64,000 nucleotides of DNA from Alteromonas sp. 5E99-2 (lineage in GTDB: Bacteria > Pseudomonadota > Gammaproteobacteria > Enterobacterales > Alteromonadaceae): assembly GCF_017368475.1 (NCBI RefSeq), contig NZ_JAFNJE010000001.1, positions 372,001 to 436,000 of the forward strand. The letters are read 5' to 3'. The notes below the pieces were generated by a model. That model made no database searches, was not told the origin of the DNA, and saw nothing but the letters and a program-made list of their open reading frames with translations. Every line of letters starts with the position of its first letter. Positions within the stretch are counted from its first letter, which is position 1. The translations under genes were made by a program, and so were the position numbers. This document shows, piece by piece, positions 8,695 to 17,842 of this stretch.

Positions 8695-9792
8695 TTAATT
8701 GTGCTGAATTTTTTCTAATAGTAATTTATCTAAATAAGAGAAAATTTGAACACCGGCTTGTTCCATTCCTTCTAAATAACGGCTTACTTTGTCTACGTCT
8801 AGAGACGTGTCTTCTAGGCAACCGAAAATGGCTTTTGTATTTTTATGAAGGTCAACATGAGGCGCTTCAAGTGCTGCGAAAGTAGATGAGTTAGAGAAAA
8901 ATTCATTCCCCTCTCCATGATAATACCACTGCCCTAGTCGGCATTTAGTGTGATCCACCCAAGTGTACGCAGCCTGTCCCATATTAACCGATAAGTAAGT
9001 ACTGGCTTTTATTAACAAGTGATCTATTTTCGCTAAGGATACAAACACCCTATATGACAAATCTTGTACACCTTGGGTTGAATTAGTGACAAGATTATCG
9101 ATATTGCCCACTGCTTGTTCAAATTCGGTAATCTGGCTTGAGCTGACTTCTACTCTCTGAATAAGGTTATCGGAAATCTCAGATACTGACTGAACGTTTT
9201 TGTTCATTGCAGCGATAGACTCGTTTGTGTTGCTAATGGCCGATTGCGTTTTGGTTGCTAGGCTTCTTACCTCATCGGCAACAACAGCAAACCCTCGCCC
9301 TTGCTCACCAGCCCTAGCGGCCTCTATAGCAGCATTAAGTGCAAGCAAGTTTGTTTGTTCTGCAATCCCTTCGATTAAAGTTAATACTGCGGTAATCTCT
9401 TCCGCTCGTGAACGCATTTCCACTAACGATTCAGCTGATTGACGCGCAAGTACCACTAACTCATCAAAATCTTGAGCTGTTTTTCCAGTGATCCCACTTA
9501 AGGTATTAAACTCTTGTCCAATATTAGTAATCGTTTCAAAGCTCGACTTAGCTGAACTTGAGGCTTCAGCCATATTACCCTGAACGTCTTCAAGACCCAC
9601 CTGCAGCCGCTGATTTTCAGACAACATTAATTCGTTGTAATCATCTTTTTTTTCGTCCTTTGCTTCCATGAGTGTGTCCATTTCTAGCTTCAAACGAGCG
9701 ATCTCGTCTCGTAAAACCCGCTCACGTTGTTCCGCTTCAGACACTTTTGCATGTAAAGCAACAATCTGTTTTTTCTTGGTAATGAATTCCAT
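8695..9792 (-). CDS. soluble methyl-accepting chemotaxis protein with CZB zinc-binding domain
   Basis: A 365-residue cytoplasmic chemoreceptor with no membrane segment. Residues 1-55 form a coiled coil. The signalling hairpin is at about 145-178 ([20 protein letters not shown]). The C-terminal chemoreceptor zinc-binding domain spans about 250-355, with His258, the [10 protein letters not shown] motif at 281-290 (His281, Cys284), and His312/His316 (HVDLH). CZB domains bind zinc through one Cys and three His and in some bacteria sense zinc or hypochlorous acid. It is therefore likely a cytoplasmic redox or zinc sensor feeding the chemotaxis or a Che-like pathway. It stands alone, 128 bp from the next upstream gene. 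Confidence 0.92.
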   Translation of the reverse strand: MEFITKKKQIVALHAKVSEAEQRERVLRDEIARLKLEMDTLMEAKDEKKDDYNELMLSENQRLQVGLEDVQGNMAEASSSAKSSFETITNIGQEFNTLSGITGKTAQDFDELVVLARQSAESLVEMRSRAEEITAVLTLIEGIAEQTNLLALNAAIEAARAGEQGRGFAVVADEVRSLATKTQSAISNTNESIAAMNKNVQSVSEISDNLIQRVEVSSSQITEFEQAVGNIDNLVTNSTQGVQDLSYRVFVSLAKIDHLLIKASTYLSVNMGQAAYTWVDHTKCRLGQWYYHGEGNEFFSNSSTFAALEAPHVDLHKNTKAIFGCLEDTSLDVDKVSRYLEGMEQAGVQIFSYLDKLLLEKIQHN

Positions 9793-9919
9793 GCCTATGC
9801 CTTAGTCTTTGAATGAAAATAAAATTAAAGCACAATCGTACAAAATATCTATAGAAAAAACTATTTTATTCAGTGCCTTATAAAACTGTATAACGGCATA
9901 AGACGCAGTCTCCTAGTGA

Positions 9920-10720
9920 TTACTCGATAATGTTAAGTGTTAACGTCTCAATAAATTCGTACTCTCCAAACGTTGAATCCGTCCGCTGGATTCCCTCGTC
10001 TTTTACTCTAACCAAGCGTCCGTTGTATTCTTGAAATTCAGTATCTATGCTTCCAGACGCAGCAACTTTTATTACAATGTACGCCCGCCCCGAGCCTTCA
10101 TAATCTAAATGCTCCTCCACTGGCACACCATTTTCATCGATTAACACTTGATAGCTACTAGAGAATTTACTCGCATATTTTCGTGCTTGTTTATCCCGAA
10201 TAAGACTTTCTAATGGCAACGTAAAGTTGAGTTGCCTAAGGCTAATACCATCCCGTTCTAGGGTCGTTTCGTTAACAAAGGTTGCTTGCTCTAGCGTTCG
10301 CTCTATCTCCTTCGCAGCTGTCAAATATCGATTAATATCTACCGCGTCAACATTATTTAACGCCATAAGTGTAGGTGTCTGCGCATCTTCATTTTCATTT
10401 CTTAGTGCGGCTTCTTCGTTCAGTTTTTGCATGACTTGCGAACTAACCTGTGTATCTAAGCCATTTTCATGGCTGTGCACAGAAAAATCTACAACGCCTT
10501 CTCTATACTGGGACTCTCCGCTTTGTACACTCTCTGTGGACAACTGGTAATTAATGTCAGCCCGTATTTCAACGTCCTTGTTCAAACGAGACAATGCCGA
10601 TTTGAGGTCATCGAGACCATCGGCCGATACACTAAAACTGGATAGCCCTGAAAACAAAACAAAAACGGAAAGAGAAATAGATGAGTGGAATAAATTCAAG
10701 AAAAACTCCTTAGAAAACAT
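9920..10720 (-). CDS. exported protein of unknown function
   Basis: A 266-residue protein with a signal peptide (hydrophobic core about 12-28, cleavage near SVSADG). The mature part begins with DLKSALSRLNKDVEI and is rich in charged residues and beta-strand-like segments, for example GISLRQLNFTLPLESL and GRAYIVIKVAASGSID. There are no cysteines and no membrane segments after the signal. It looks like a periplasmic beta-rich domain after a helical segment (about 130-150). I do not recognise a family. A purine-rich site (AAGGAG) precedes the ATG by about 8 bases. It stands alone, divergent from the sugar operon. Confidence 0.7.
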   Translation of the reverse strand: MFSKEFFLNLFHSSISLSVFVLFSGLSSFSVSADGLDDLKSALSRLNKDVEIRADINYQLSTESVQSGESQYREGVVDFSVHSHENGLDTQVSSQVMQKLNEEAALRNENEDAQTPTLMALNNVDAVDINRYLTAAKEIERTLEQATFVNETTLERDGISLRQLNFTLPLESLIRDKQARKYASKFSSSYQVLIDENGVPVEEHLDYEGSGRAYIVIKVAASGSIDTEFQEYNGRLVRVKDEGIQRTDSTFGEYEFIETLTLNIIE

Positions 10721-10951
10721 AAGTGATGATTAAGTTACCAAGATTAAATTACCAAAGCCGCAATTGGTTCGCCAAAAAAAGAATGTAACAAAACGTATAG
10801 ATTTCACTTAAACGTCTGCCTTTACCACGCCTTTCAAAAACAAAAGTCCATTTGAAATTGTTAATCCCTTTAAATTACCATTAACATTCTGTTTTAAAAA
10901 TATGACAATATGCTTTACAGTAAGCGTTCATCAAAAAATGTATGTGTTTCA

Positions 10952-12028
10952 ATGAAAAAAATCATCAAATTTTCTGCAAATCGGGTTTGGCGCACTTATG
11001 TCGGCGGCAAAATGTTAGATACTATAGAAGGAAAAACTAATCCAGAAGATACCCATTTTCCTGAAGACTGGATTGGCTCCATTGTTGAAGCAAAAAATGT
11101 CGGCAGAGAGCATATTACCGAAGGGCTTGCCAACGTTCTCAACGATCAAGGTGAAAGCCAAGTATTTCGCGAACTTTTAGCGCAAGATAAATCCCGCCTA
11201 TTGGGTAACTCAGAGCACGAAGAATACGAGTTAGACGACATTCCCTTGGTAAAATACCTCGACAGTGCAACTCGCTTACACTTCCAAGCTCACCCCACTC
11301 GAGAATTTGCCCAGCAGCGTTTAAATTCACCAAGAGGAAAAACCGAGGCCTATGTAATTTTGGCAACACGAGATGACATTAAAAACCCTTATATTTATGC
11401 AGGCTTTCAGCGCCCTCCCAACCGAGCACAACTAAAATCGTGGATTGAAAATCAAGATATTTCTGCCATTGAAGACTGTTTTGACAAAATTCCGGTAAAG
11501 CCAGGCGACGTATTTTTAATACCTGGAGGGCGACCTCATGCCCTAGGTGAAGGCATTCTAATGCTGGAAATTATGGAGCCTTCTGACTTAGCCGTAAGGT
11601 TCGAATTTGAACGTTGTGGTTATGTTATTCCAGAAGCCGCACGCTTTATGAATAGAGACATCGACACCGCCTTAGATGTATTCAACTTTGACCCGGTTCC
11701 TCCTGAGGATATAGAACAAGAGTTTAAATGTAGTCCTCAGCTTGTTTCAGATGACGGCAAAGGAAATACCTTAGAGAAATTAATAGGACCAGAACAGACC
11801 CCGTGTTTCAGTATTAAACGCACGAAAGTCAAAGGTACTTTTAAACGTAATAACGACGCCTTTTTCTTAGGCGTTGTTGTTGAAGGCTCGGGCACAATGC
11901 GACTAGGCGATGAAACTGTATCACTGACCCAGTTTGAGCGATTTTTCTGCCCTGCTCACGTTAATGAGTTTGAATATGAATCGTCTGAAGGCATGCAAAT
12001 ACTAGAATGTTATCCGGGGGGCGTATAG
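10952..12028 (+). CDS. mannose-6-phosphate isomerase-like protein (type I PMI fold)
   Basis: A 358-residue cupin-type phosphomannose isomerase family enzyme that would interconvert mannose-6-phosphate and fructose-6-phosphate, or a related aldose/ketose pair. The zinc ligands are readable: Gln112 and His114 (FQAH), Glu132 (GKTEAY) and His196 (GGRPHALGEG). The ATG at 10952 is chosen because MKKIIKFSANRVWRTYVGG resembles the family N-terminus; the frame is open to 10910. It is the first gene of a three-gene operon with a mannitol dehydrogenase and an Nramp-fold transporter. The operon context suggests the substrate may be a catabolic sugar rather than a cell-envelope precursor. Confidence 0.85.
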   Translation: MKKIIKFSANRVWRTYVGGKMLDTIEGKTNPEDTHFPEDWIGSIVEAKNVGREHITEGLANVLNDQGESQVFRELLAQDKSRLLGNSEHEEYELDDIPLVKYLDSATRLHFQAHPTREFAQQRLNSPRGKTEAYVILATRDDIKNPYIYAGFQRPPNRAQLKSWIENQDISAIEDCFDKIPVKPGDVFLIPGGRPHALGEGILMLEIMEPSDLAVRFEFERCGYVIPEAARFMNRDIDTALDVFNFDPVPPEDIEQEFKCSPQLVSDDGKGNTLEKLIGPEQTPCFSIKRTKVKGTFKRNNDAFFLGVVVEGSGTMRLGDETVSLTQFERFFCPAHVNEFEYESSEGMQILECYPGGV

Positions 12029-13476
12029 TGAGATTAAATACAAAAAACCTCTCTCTGTTAGCAAAAGACGTAATCACTCCTAAATACAATAAGAATGACA
12101 TTAATTCTGCCATTGTGCACTTTGGCGTAGGTAATTTTCACCGCGCTCACCAAGCCGTTTATTCTGATGATTTGCTCAATTTAGGCGAAAAAAAGTGGGG
12201 AATTACAGGGGTATCGCTGCGATCTTCGTCTATGCGAGACAAGCTAAAGCCTCAAGACTACTTATATACCCAACCTACTTTAGGTTTATCCACTGAGTAT
12301 AGAATCATTGGTGCTCTCACCGAGATATTAGTGGCACCAGAAAACCCAACTGCGGTAATCAATGCAGTTGCCAATGCCAGAACACAGCTAGTCACGCTCA
12401 CCATCACCGAAAAAGGGTATTACGTTAAAGACGGAAACGTAGACACAAACCATGCTGATATTTGCCACGACTTAAACAATATTGACACACCTAAAACCGT
12501 ATTTGGTTATTTGGCAGCGGCCCTTATTCAGCGTGCCTCGTCAAATAGCAAAGCGATTACCATATTATGCTGTGACAACATGAATGGCGGTGGTGAGTAC
12601 TTACATCAAGGCGTTCAATGTCTACTAGAGAAACACAGTCCTGATACTCTTAGCTGGGTAAAAACCAAGGTGAGCTTCAGTGCGTCTATGGTGGATAGAG
12701 TCACGCCAGCAACTAACGAAAAATTACTGCACCAAGTGTCAAATCATACACAGCTTGATGATGCCGCTCCTGTGGCTGCCGAGCCTTTTAGCCAATGGGT
12801 TATTGAAGATAACTTTGCTGGTGAAAGGCCGCCTTTCGATAAAGTTGGCGCCTTGTTTGTAAAGGCTATTGCACCCTACGAACAAGTAAAACTCCGTTTT
12901 TTAAACGCATCTCATTCGATATTGGCGACATTGGGTTACTTACTGGGAGACACCTATGTTCATGAAACTTTGCAACGAAATACATTAGCCCAGTTTACCG
13001 AGCAGGCCATTAAGCAGGATGTGTTGCCTATTACCCATGTACCTGATGATATTAACGGCTCTGATTACATCGACCAAGTCTTCGAGCGTTTTCACAATGC
13101 CAATTTGCCCTATGCATGTTTGCAAGTTGGTAGCGACAGCTCGCAAAAAATTCAACAACGCTGGCTACCCAGTATTGACGATGCATTAGCTCAGAATAAA
13201 CAACCTCGTCATCTTGCCTTTGCGCTAGCGGCTTGGGTGGTTTATATACGCAAAGCGTTGGAAAACGGCGATTTGAGCGACCCTTTAAACGCTGAATTTA
13301 GCCACTACTTACCTGCCTCGCCAAACAACGACATTCAACACTTTTTATCTTTAGCTGGCGGTCAACACTTTCAGTATTTCACTCATCTTGGTTTTATGAA
13401 TCAAGTCGAAGGCTATCATGCACATATTCTCGAAGCAGGTGTAGAACAAGCCCTAAATACGTTTATGACTCAATAA
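12028..13476 (+). CDS. mannitol dehydrogenase family oxidoreductase
   Basis: A long-chain polyol dehydrogenase of 482 residues, normal for the mannitol 2-dehydrogenase/fructuronate reductase family. The Rossmann dinucleotide motif is HFGVGNFHRAHQA at about 31-43; the catalytic Lys region reads KLRFLNASHS. The likely start is the GTG at 12028, which overlaps the stop codon of the isomerase gene by one base; an ATG at 12007 would overlap it by 22 bases. These NAD-dependent enzymes oxidise mannitol, arabinitol, sorbitol or sugar acids to the ketose form. With the PMI-like gene this gives a pathway polyol or uronate to a ketose and on to fructose-6-phosphate. The exact substrate is not readable. 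Confidence 0.9.
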   Translation: MRLNTKNLSLLAKDVITPKYNKNDINSAIVHFGVGNFHRAHQAVYSDDLLNLGEKKWGITGVSLRSSSMRDKLKPQDYLYTQPTLGLSTEYRIIGALTEILVAPENPTAVINAVANARTQLVTLTITEKGYYVKDGNVDTNHADICHDLNNIDTPKTVFGYLAAALIQRASSNSKAITILCCDNMNGGGEYLHQGVQCLLEKHSPDTLSWVKTKVSFSASMVDRVTPATNEKLLHQVSNHTQLDDAAPVAAEPFSQWVIEDNFAGERPPFDKVGALFVKAIAPYEQVKLRFLNASHSILATLGYLLGDTYVHETLQRNTLAQFTEQAIKQDVLPITHVPDDINGSDYIDQVFERFHNANLPYACLQVGSDSSQKIQQRWLPSIDDALAQNKQPRHLAFALAAWVVYIRKALENGDLSDPLNAEFSHYLPASPNNDIQHFLSLAGGQHFQYFTHLGFMNQVEGYHAHILEAGVEQALNTFMTQ

Positions 13477-13500
13477 AAACAAGTAAAGGCGGTACTAAGC

Positions 13501-14766
13501 ATGTCAGGTCATTCCGAAACATCATTAATGAGCAGGTTCTCAAAAGGTATCGCCCTATTTTTACCCGGCATTTTCCTACTTGGTTTTAACATTGGTACAG
13601 GAAGCGTCACCACTATGGCGAAAGCTGGTGCTGAATACGGCATGACCTTATTGTGGACCATTATTGCTTCCTGCTTATGCACCTTTTTTCTGATTAACTT
13701 ATACGGTCGATATACGCTCATAACTGGGGAAACAGCGCTACTGGCTTTTCGCAAACACATTCATCCAGCGGTAGGGATTTATTTCATTATTGCTTTAACC
13801 ATGGGTGTTGTAGGCAGTGTTATGGGTGTAATGGGGATTGTTGCCGAAATATGTTACGAGTGGTCTAAAACGGTTTTCGCAGAGGGAATTTCTCCCGTTT
13901 ATTTTGCCGCATTTTTTATCTCTTTGGTGTACTTTATTTTTTGGAAAGGGAAAACGCAATTTTTTGAACGCAGTCTGGCTGTCGTCGTCGCTTTAATGGC
14001 AGCCTGTTTTGTTATCAATTTTTTTATTCTTATGCCTTCTCCCATAGCCATTGTAAAAGGCCTGATCCCCAGTATTCCTGAAGTATCAGAAAATACAGGA
14101 AAAGGGCCTTTGTTAGTTATCGCTTCTATGGTGGGAACAACGGTCTTTTCTGGTTTATTCATTATGCGCACAACCCTAGTCAAAGAAGCGGGTTGGACTA
14201 TAAAAGACTACAGTCAACAAAAGAAAGATGCCTTAGTTTCGGTTATTCTCATGTTTGTAATTAGCGCCTCCATTATGGCAGCAGCAGCTGGCACTTTGTA
14301 TGTTGAAGGTATTCAACTTACCAAAGCATCTCAAATGATTAGTTTACTCGAGCCTTTTGCCGGCGCTTTCGCTGCGTCTATTTTTGCTCTGGGTTTAGTT
14401 GCAGCAGGCGTTTCTTCACAGTTTCCCAATATCTTAATGTTACCTTGGCTATTGTGTGATTATTGCGGTGAAAGCAGAGACATGACCTTGCCTAAATTTC
14501 GTATTATGGTCTTTTTTATATCATTACTTGGGTTAGTTGTGCCTATATTCGATGCTCGACCTATTTCAGTTATGATTTTATCTCAAGCCTTTAACGCGGT
14601 TATTTTACCCGTCACTGTCGGGTGTATATTTTATCTAAGTAACAAAAAAACAATTATGGGGGACTATAAAAACAATTGGATTACAAATATTGCTCTTGGT
14701 GCCATTTTCATATTTAGCTTGTTTACTGCTCTGATTGGTGTCAAAGGCGTAATTTTAATGCTTTAA
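13501..14766 (+). CDS. Nramp-fold transporter lacking the metal-binding motifs
   Basis: A 421-residue protein with about 11 membrane helices and the overall Nramp/SLC11 order. Classical Nramp metal transporters carry DPGN in TM1 and an MPH motif in TM6. Here the TM1 equivalent reads FNIGTGSVTTMAKAGAEYG (29-47) and the TM6 equivalent reads MVGTTVFSGLFIM (210-222), so the Asp, Asn, Met and His metal ligands are missing. The gene follows the mannitol dehydrogenase by 24 bases in the sugar operon. Homology tools will probably label it a divalent metal transporter. The missing ligands and the neighbours argue that it carries something else, perhaps the sugar or polyol used by the operon. Confidence 0.8.
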   Translation: MSGHSETSLMSRFSKGIALFLPGIFLLGFNIGTGSVTTMAKAGAEYGMTLLWTIIASCLCTFFLINLYGRYTLITGETALLAFRKHIHPAVGIYFIIALTMGVVGSVMGVMGIVAEICYEWSKTVFAEGISPVYFAAFFISLVYFIFWKGKTQFFERSLAVVVALMAACFVINFFILMPSPIAIVKGLIPSIPEVSENTGKGPLLVIASMVGTTVFSGLFIMRTTLVKEAGWTIKDYSQQKKDALVSVILMFVISASIMAAAAGTLYVEGIQLTKASQMISLLEPFAGAFAASIFALGLVAAGVSSQFPNILMLPWLLCDYCGESRDMTLPKFRIMVFFISLLGLVVPIFDARPISVMILSQAFNAVILPVTVGCIFYLSNKKTIMGDYKNNWITNIALGAIFIFSLFTALIGVKGVILML

Positions 14767-14885
14767 CGATACAGGAAATCCTTTACCAGCATCGACCAAG
14801 TGCATTCTATTAGGTTGCACTAGATTAACTTCAGTAAGCGGCCTTATTGAACCCAATGCACTCTAGATGTTAGAATTCCAGTTAA

Positions 14886-14904
14886 TAAAAACTATTATCA
14901 TTAG
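14886..14904 (-). promoter_or_regulatory. possible Fur box before the PepSY gene pair
   Basis: Read on the minus strand, GCTAATGATAATAGTTTTA matches the 19-bp Fur consensus GATAATGATAATCATTATC at 14 positions. It lies 24 bp before the start of the first gene of the PepSY pair. Iron regulation fits PepSY membrane proteins, which often accompany siderophore uptake, but the region is AT-rich and the match is imperfect. Confidence 0.4.
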
Positions 14905-14927
14905 CAATTACTATTGGGTTTTCATCT

Positions 14928-15455
14928 ATGATGGTGTTTGTAGCTTGCACACTTTGCCTATTAAGCTCATATTTACTTTTCGTTGGCTGGAAGAGCCACA
15001 AGCATACTGTGGCAACGTTAGGGTGGGTATGTTTACTGGCTTCTTTTTATTTTTGGCATGTCGCTCTTGGCAGTGAATTTGGTGTTTTATTTGGTTTAGG
15101 AACCTTATCTGTTTTTGTTTGGATATGGATTGTTAGCCAATATAAATGGCAAAAAAATAGCACTCTCAATAAACAATCAAAACCATTAGCGTGGAATAAC
15201 CAAAGTGTGTTGAGAAACACAGCTTGGGTACTACATCACTTCATTATTTTAATGGTAATAAGCAGTTTGTTCACCATAGCATTCATTAATTTGCTTCCAA
15301 TAGAACGAACAACGCAAGTTGCTGCGGGAATTATTAGTATTCCTATTGTTTGGGCAATTTTATCACTTTGGCAACTTGTCACAGTGAAACCTTGGCAAAC
15401 TTTTATTATCACTCTTCTAGGTGGCACTGCCTCAGCGCTCTATTTATTTGTTTAA
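14928..15455 (+). CDS. small multi-pass membrane protein paired with a PepSY protein
   Basis: A 175-residue inner-membrane protein with about five or six hydrophobic helices: 5-20, 28-42, 48-70, 98-122, 126-146 and 155-173. It has no obvious catalytic motif. It ends 3 bases before the PepSY gene, so the two are co-transcribed. Small membrane proteins of this size (DUF3649/DUF3325-like in some genomes) often sit beside PepSY-type proteins in iron-siderophore uptake operons. I cannot assign it to one family by eye. Two in-frame ATGs open the gene (14928 and 14931). Confidence 0.7.
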   Translation: MMVFVACTLCLLSSYLLFVGWKSHKHTVATLGWVCLLASFYFWHVALGSEFGVLFGLGTLSVFVWIWIVSQYKWQKNSTLNKQSKPLAWNNQSVLRNTAWVLHHFIILMVISSLFTIAFINLLPIERTTQVAAGIISIPIVWAILSLWQLVTVKPWQTFIITLLGGTASALYLFV

Positions 15456-15458
15456 CTT

Positions 15459-16892
15459 ATGCAAAATACTCAAGAAATAACAAAACAACCTCTCACTCGT
15501 CGTGCATTAAAAGCTCACTCTTGGATGGGACTTTTTATTAGTGCATTTATGTATATCATTTGTTTATCTGGCACAATTGCGGTGTTTCACAATGAATTTG
15601 AGCGTTGGGAGCAACCTCAAATTCAAGAATCCCATGAAATAGATACGGTAGCCGCTGAACGTGCCCTTTCTACATTTATTCAACAATATCAAGAAGAAAC
15701 AGAACACTTTCATTTAGTTTTCCCTACTTCTGGGATTCCTAGGTTAGTTGTAGAAAATGACCATATAGCCCACTTTGTAAATGCTGATGGATCTCTAGGG
15801 GAAATAGAGCGGTCACACTGGACTAAAATGTTAGTCGACATGCACTTATATCTACATTTGCCGAATAGTATTGGCGTTTTTATTGTCAGCGCATTTGGTG
15901 GCCTGCTTTGCGCTATTATCTTATCTGGATTTTTGTCTCATCCTCGCATTATTAAAGACGCATTTCGGTTGAGAAGAGGCGGTACAGGGTTACAAGAAAA
16001 CATTGACATGCACAATCGTTTAAGTGTTTGGGCCTCTCCTTTTCATTTGATGATAGGTGTGACTGGAGCTTATTTTGGCCTTGCTAGCTTGCTGATTATT
16101 ATTTTATCTCAAGCGTTTTATGGCGGTAACAACCAAGCCGTTGTGGACGAAGTGTTTGCACCAGAGCCTAAACTAGAACAACCCTTGCAAACACCTAATA
16201 TTACAAAAGCACTCCAATATGTGTTAGACAACGACCCCGATAGCGATGTGTTATTTCTAACCGTACACGAACCCAATACACCAACCCAGTTCATTGAAAT
16301 ATATGTACAAAAACCTCAGCGCTTAATTTACTCTGAGAATTATCGTTTCAAAGCAAATGGCGAATTTTTAGAGGTCGGTAACTATGAACATGGGCCCATG
16401 GGAACCCAAATTGTGTTTTCATTTTACCGTCTACATTTTGGTGATTTTTATGGCCTTCCAAGTAAAGTTTTGTATTTCATACTTGGGCTTATGTTAACCG
16501 TAGTCTCTGCCACTGGTATTAACATTTGGCTAAATAAGCGAAAGACGAAAGATATTGTAAACTACACTTGGCCTGCCATAGTCTGGGGAACACCTGTAGC
16601 GCTAGTGATGAGTGCTTGGCTAAATTTGTTCGTACACACAAGATTAGATGCAGTAGTCTGGGGTGTACTGGTGATAATATCAGGTTATGCTTACTTTCAG
16701 AAAAACGAAGTAAAGTTCCTCTTTCAAATTAAGACCCTACTCGGCATGGTTATCTTAGGTTTTGTTGCTACATATATCGGTATGTTTAACACGGCGGTTT
16801 TATCAGTTGCATCATTACAAATAAATATACCACTTATCATATTCGCGCTGTATTTAATCATTAAGCAGTATTTAATGCGCCACCATCAATAA
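15459..16892 (+). CDS. PepSY-associated TM helix protein, PiuB-like
   Basis: A 477-residue inner-membrane protein of the PepSY-TM family. It has a first helix at about 20-45 (SWMGLFISAFMYIICLSGT), a periplasmic domain, helices near 140-165 and 190-220, another periplasmic PepSY-like domain (about 240-320), and five C-terminal helices (from about 330). The pattern LxxHSWxGL is typical of the family N-terminus, as are conserved His residues such as HMHNRLSVW. Members such as PiuB are implicated in reductive release of iron from siderophores. No TonB-dependent receptor is adjacent here. A Fur-like site lies upstream of the two-gene unit. Confidence 0.88.
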   Translation: MQNTQEITKQPLTRRALKAHSWMGLFISAFMYIICLSGTIAVFHNEFERWEQPQIQESHEIDTVAAERALSTFIQQYQEETEHFHLVFPTSGIPRLVVENDHIAHFVNADGSLGEIERSHWTKMLVDMHLYLHLPNSIGVFIVSAFGGLLCAIILSGFLSHPRIIKDAFRLRRGGTGLQENIDMHNRLSVWASPFHLMIGVTGAYFGLASLLIIILSQAFYGGNNQAVVDEVFAPEPKLEQPLQTPNITKALQYVLDNDPDSDVLFLTVHEPNTPTQFIEIYVQKPQRLIYSENYRFKANGEFLEVGNYEHGPMGTQIVFSFYRLHFGDFYGLPSKVLYFILGLMLTVVSATGINIWLNKRKTKDIVNYTWPAIVWGTPVALVMSAWLNLFVHTRLDAVVWGVLVIISGYAYFQKNEVKFLFQIKTLLGMVILGFVATYIGMFNTAVLSVASLQINIPLIIFALYLIIKQYLMRHHQ

Positions 16893-16938
16893 CTAAATAG
16901 TGTGTAAAATCGCGCAATTTTAGTCTATTTCACTATCC

Positions 16939-16961
16939 GTTAAAAATCATTGATTTTTAAC
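16939..16961. repeat. 11-bp perfect inverted repeat after the PepSY gene
   Basis: GTTAAAAATCA and TGATTTTTAAC are separated by a single T. It lies 47 bp after the PepSY stop codon. It is AT-rich and lacks a T-run, so it could be a weak terminator or an operator for the downstream gene. Confidence 0.35.
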
Positions 16962-16993
16962 CTTATGTTTTTAATAGGATTTATATTTGGCAT

Positions 16994-17036
16994 CTTTATT
17001 GATTACTCATCATAAATAAGTAAGTAGTCAATAAAG
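16994..17036. repeat. 14-bp inverted repeat immediately before the VNG-repeat lipoprotein gene
   Basis: CTTTATTGATTACT at 16994-17007 pairs with AGTAGTCAATAAAG at 17023-17036, with one mismatch that becomes a G-T pair, and a 15-base loop. It ends just before the ribosome-binding site (AAAAGGA, 17037-17043) of the gene starting at 17051. It could be an operator for a dimeric repressor or an mRNA hairpin that affects initiation. Confidence 0.5.
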
Positions 17037-17050
17037 AAAAGGATAAACCT

Positions 17051-17731
17051 ATGCCTAAGTATGTAAAAAAGCCCGTTTATAGTTTTATGTGTGCAATGAC
17101 GGTATTTATTACTCTTACCGGTTGTGTATTACATGCAGGTAATGCAAGTGCTCACGACGATACTTCAAAAACCAAGCGATACTCTAGTGTCAATAAATCA
17201 ATCACTATTGAGGATCATTCTCACACTAAGAACATTTCTAATGTTAACGGCAGAATAACCCTTGGCGATTTCATTAATGCTAAAAAAATATCCAATGTTA
17301 ACGGAAGAATAGTGCTTGGAAGCCAAGTATCTAGTGATGCCATTTCTTCAGTCAATGGTGGTATTGTCAGTAAAGATCAACTAGAGGTTGATGGCTCAGT
17401 TTCCACGGTTAATGGCGATATTCACATTGAAGATAATTCAAAAGTTGAAGGTAACATTGAGACCGTAAACGGCGATATCGAGTTAATTGGCGTAAACCTA
17501 ATGCGCAACATTGAGTTGGTCAATGGCGATATACACCTTACCAAGGGTACAAAAATTCACGGTGATATCATATATAAATGGGACAAGAAAAATCGCAGTA
17601 AATACCGCTCTAGCCCAAAACTAGTGATAGAAAAAGGTGTTGTTATCAATGGCAATATCATTTTGCAACGCCCTGTAGAATTGGACTTTGAAAATGATGA
17701 GTTACACGACAAGGTCGTTACTGAGTATTAG
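17051..17731 (+). CDS. lipoprotein with 18-19 residue VNG repeats
   Basis: A 226-residue lipoprotein. The signal peptide ends in LTGCVLHAG, with the lipidated Cys near residue 25. From about residue 45 it is made of tandem 18-19 residue units centred on VNG: SSVNKSITIED, ISNVNGRITLGD, ISNVNGRIVLGS, ISSVNGGIVSKD, VSTVNGDIHIED, IETVNGDIELIG and IELVNGDIHLTK. Regular hydrophobic spacing implies a right-handed or bactofilin-like beta-solenoid of about seven turns, capped by a charged tail. It resembles polymer-forming or DUF4097-like solenoids in general layout, but I cannot name the family. It would be an exported structural protein. A strong inverted repeat lies directly upstream. Confidence 0.78.
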   Translation: MPKYVKKPVYSFMCAMTVFITLTGCVLHAGNASAHDDTSKTKRYSSVNKSITIEDHSHTKNISNVNGRITLGDFINAKKISNVNGRIVLGSQVSSDAISSVNGGIVSKDQLEVDGSVSTVNGDIHIEDNSKVEGNIETVNGDIELIGVNLMRNIELVNGDIHLTKGTKIHGDIIYKWDKKNRSKYRSSPKLVIEKGVVINGNIILQRPVELDFENDELHDKVVTEY

Positions 17732-17842
17732 GTTTCAATACGCACTCTAGTTGAGTTTTAAAATTAGTCGCAATACTCTCCCAGCTTAATCTATACTTTT
17801 AAAGTCTAATCCAAGGCAGTCTATTACAAGGATTTATTAACA

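Noticed and set aside
14799-14821. AGTGCA...TGCACT hairpin after the Nramp-fold gene
   Set aside because: A 6-bp stem with an 11-base loop and no T-run; too weak to call a terminator.
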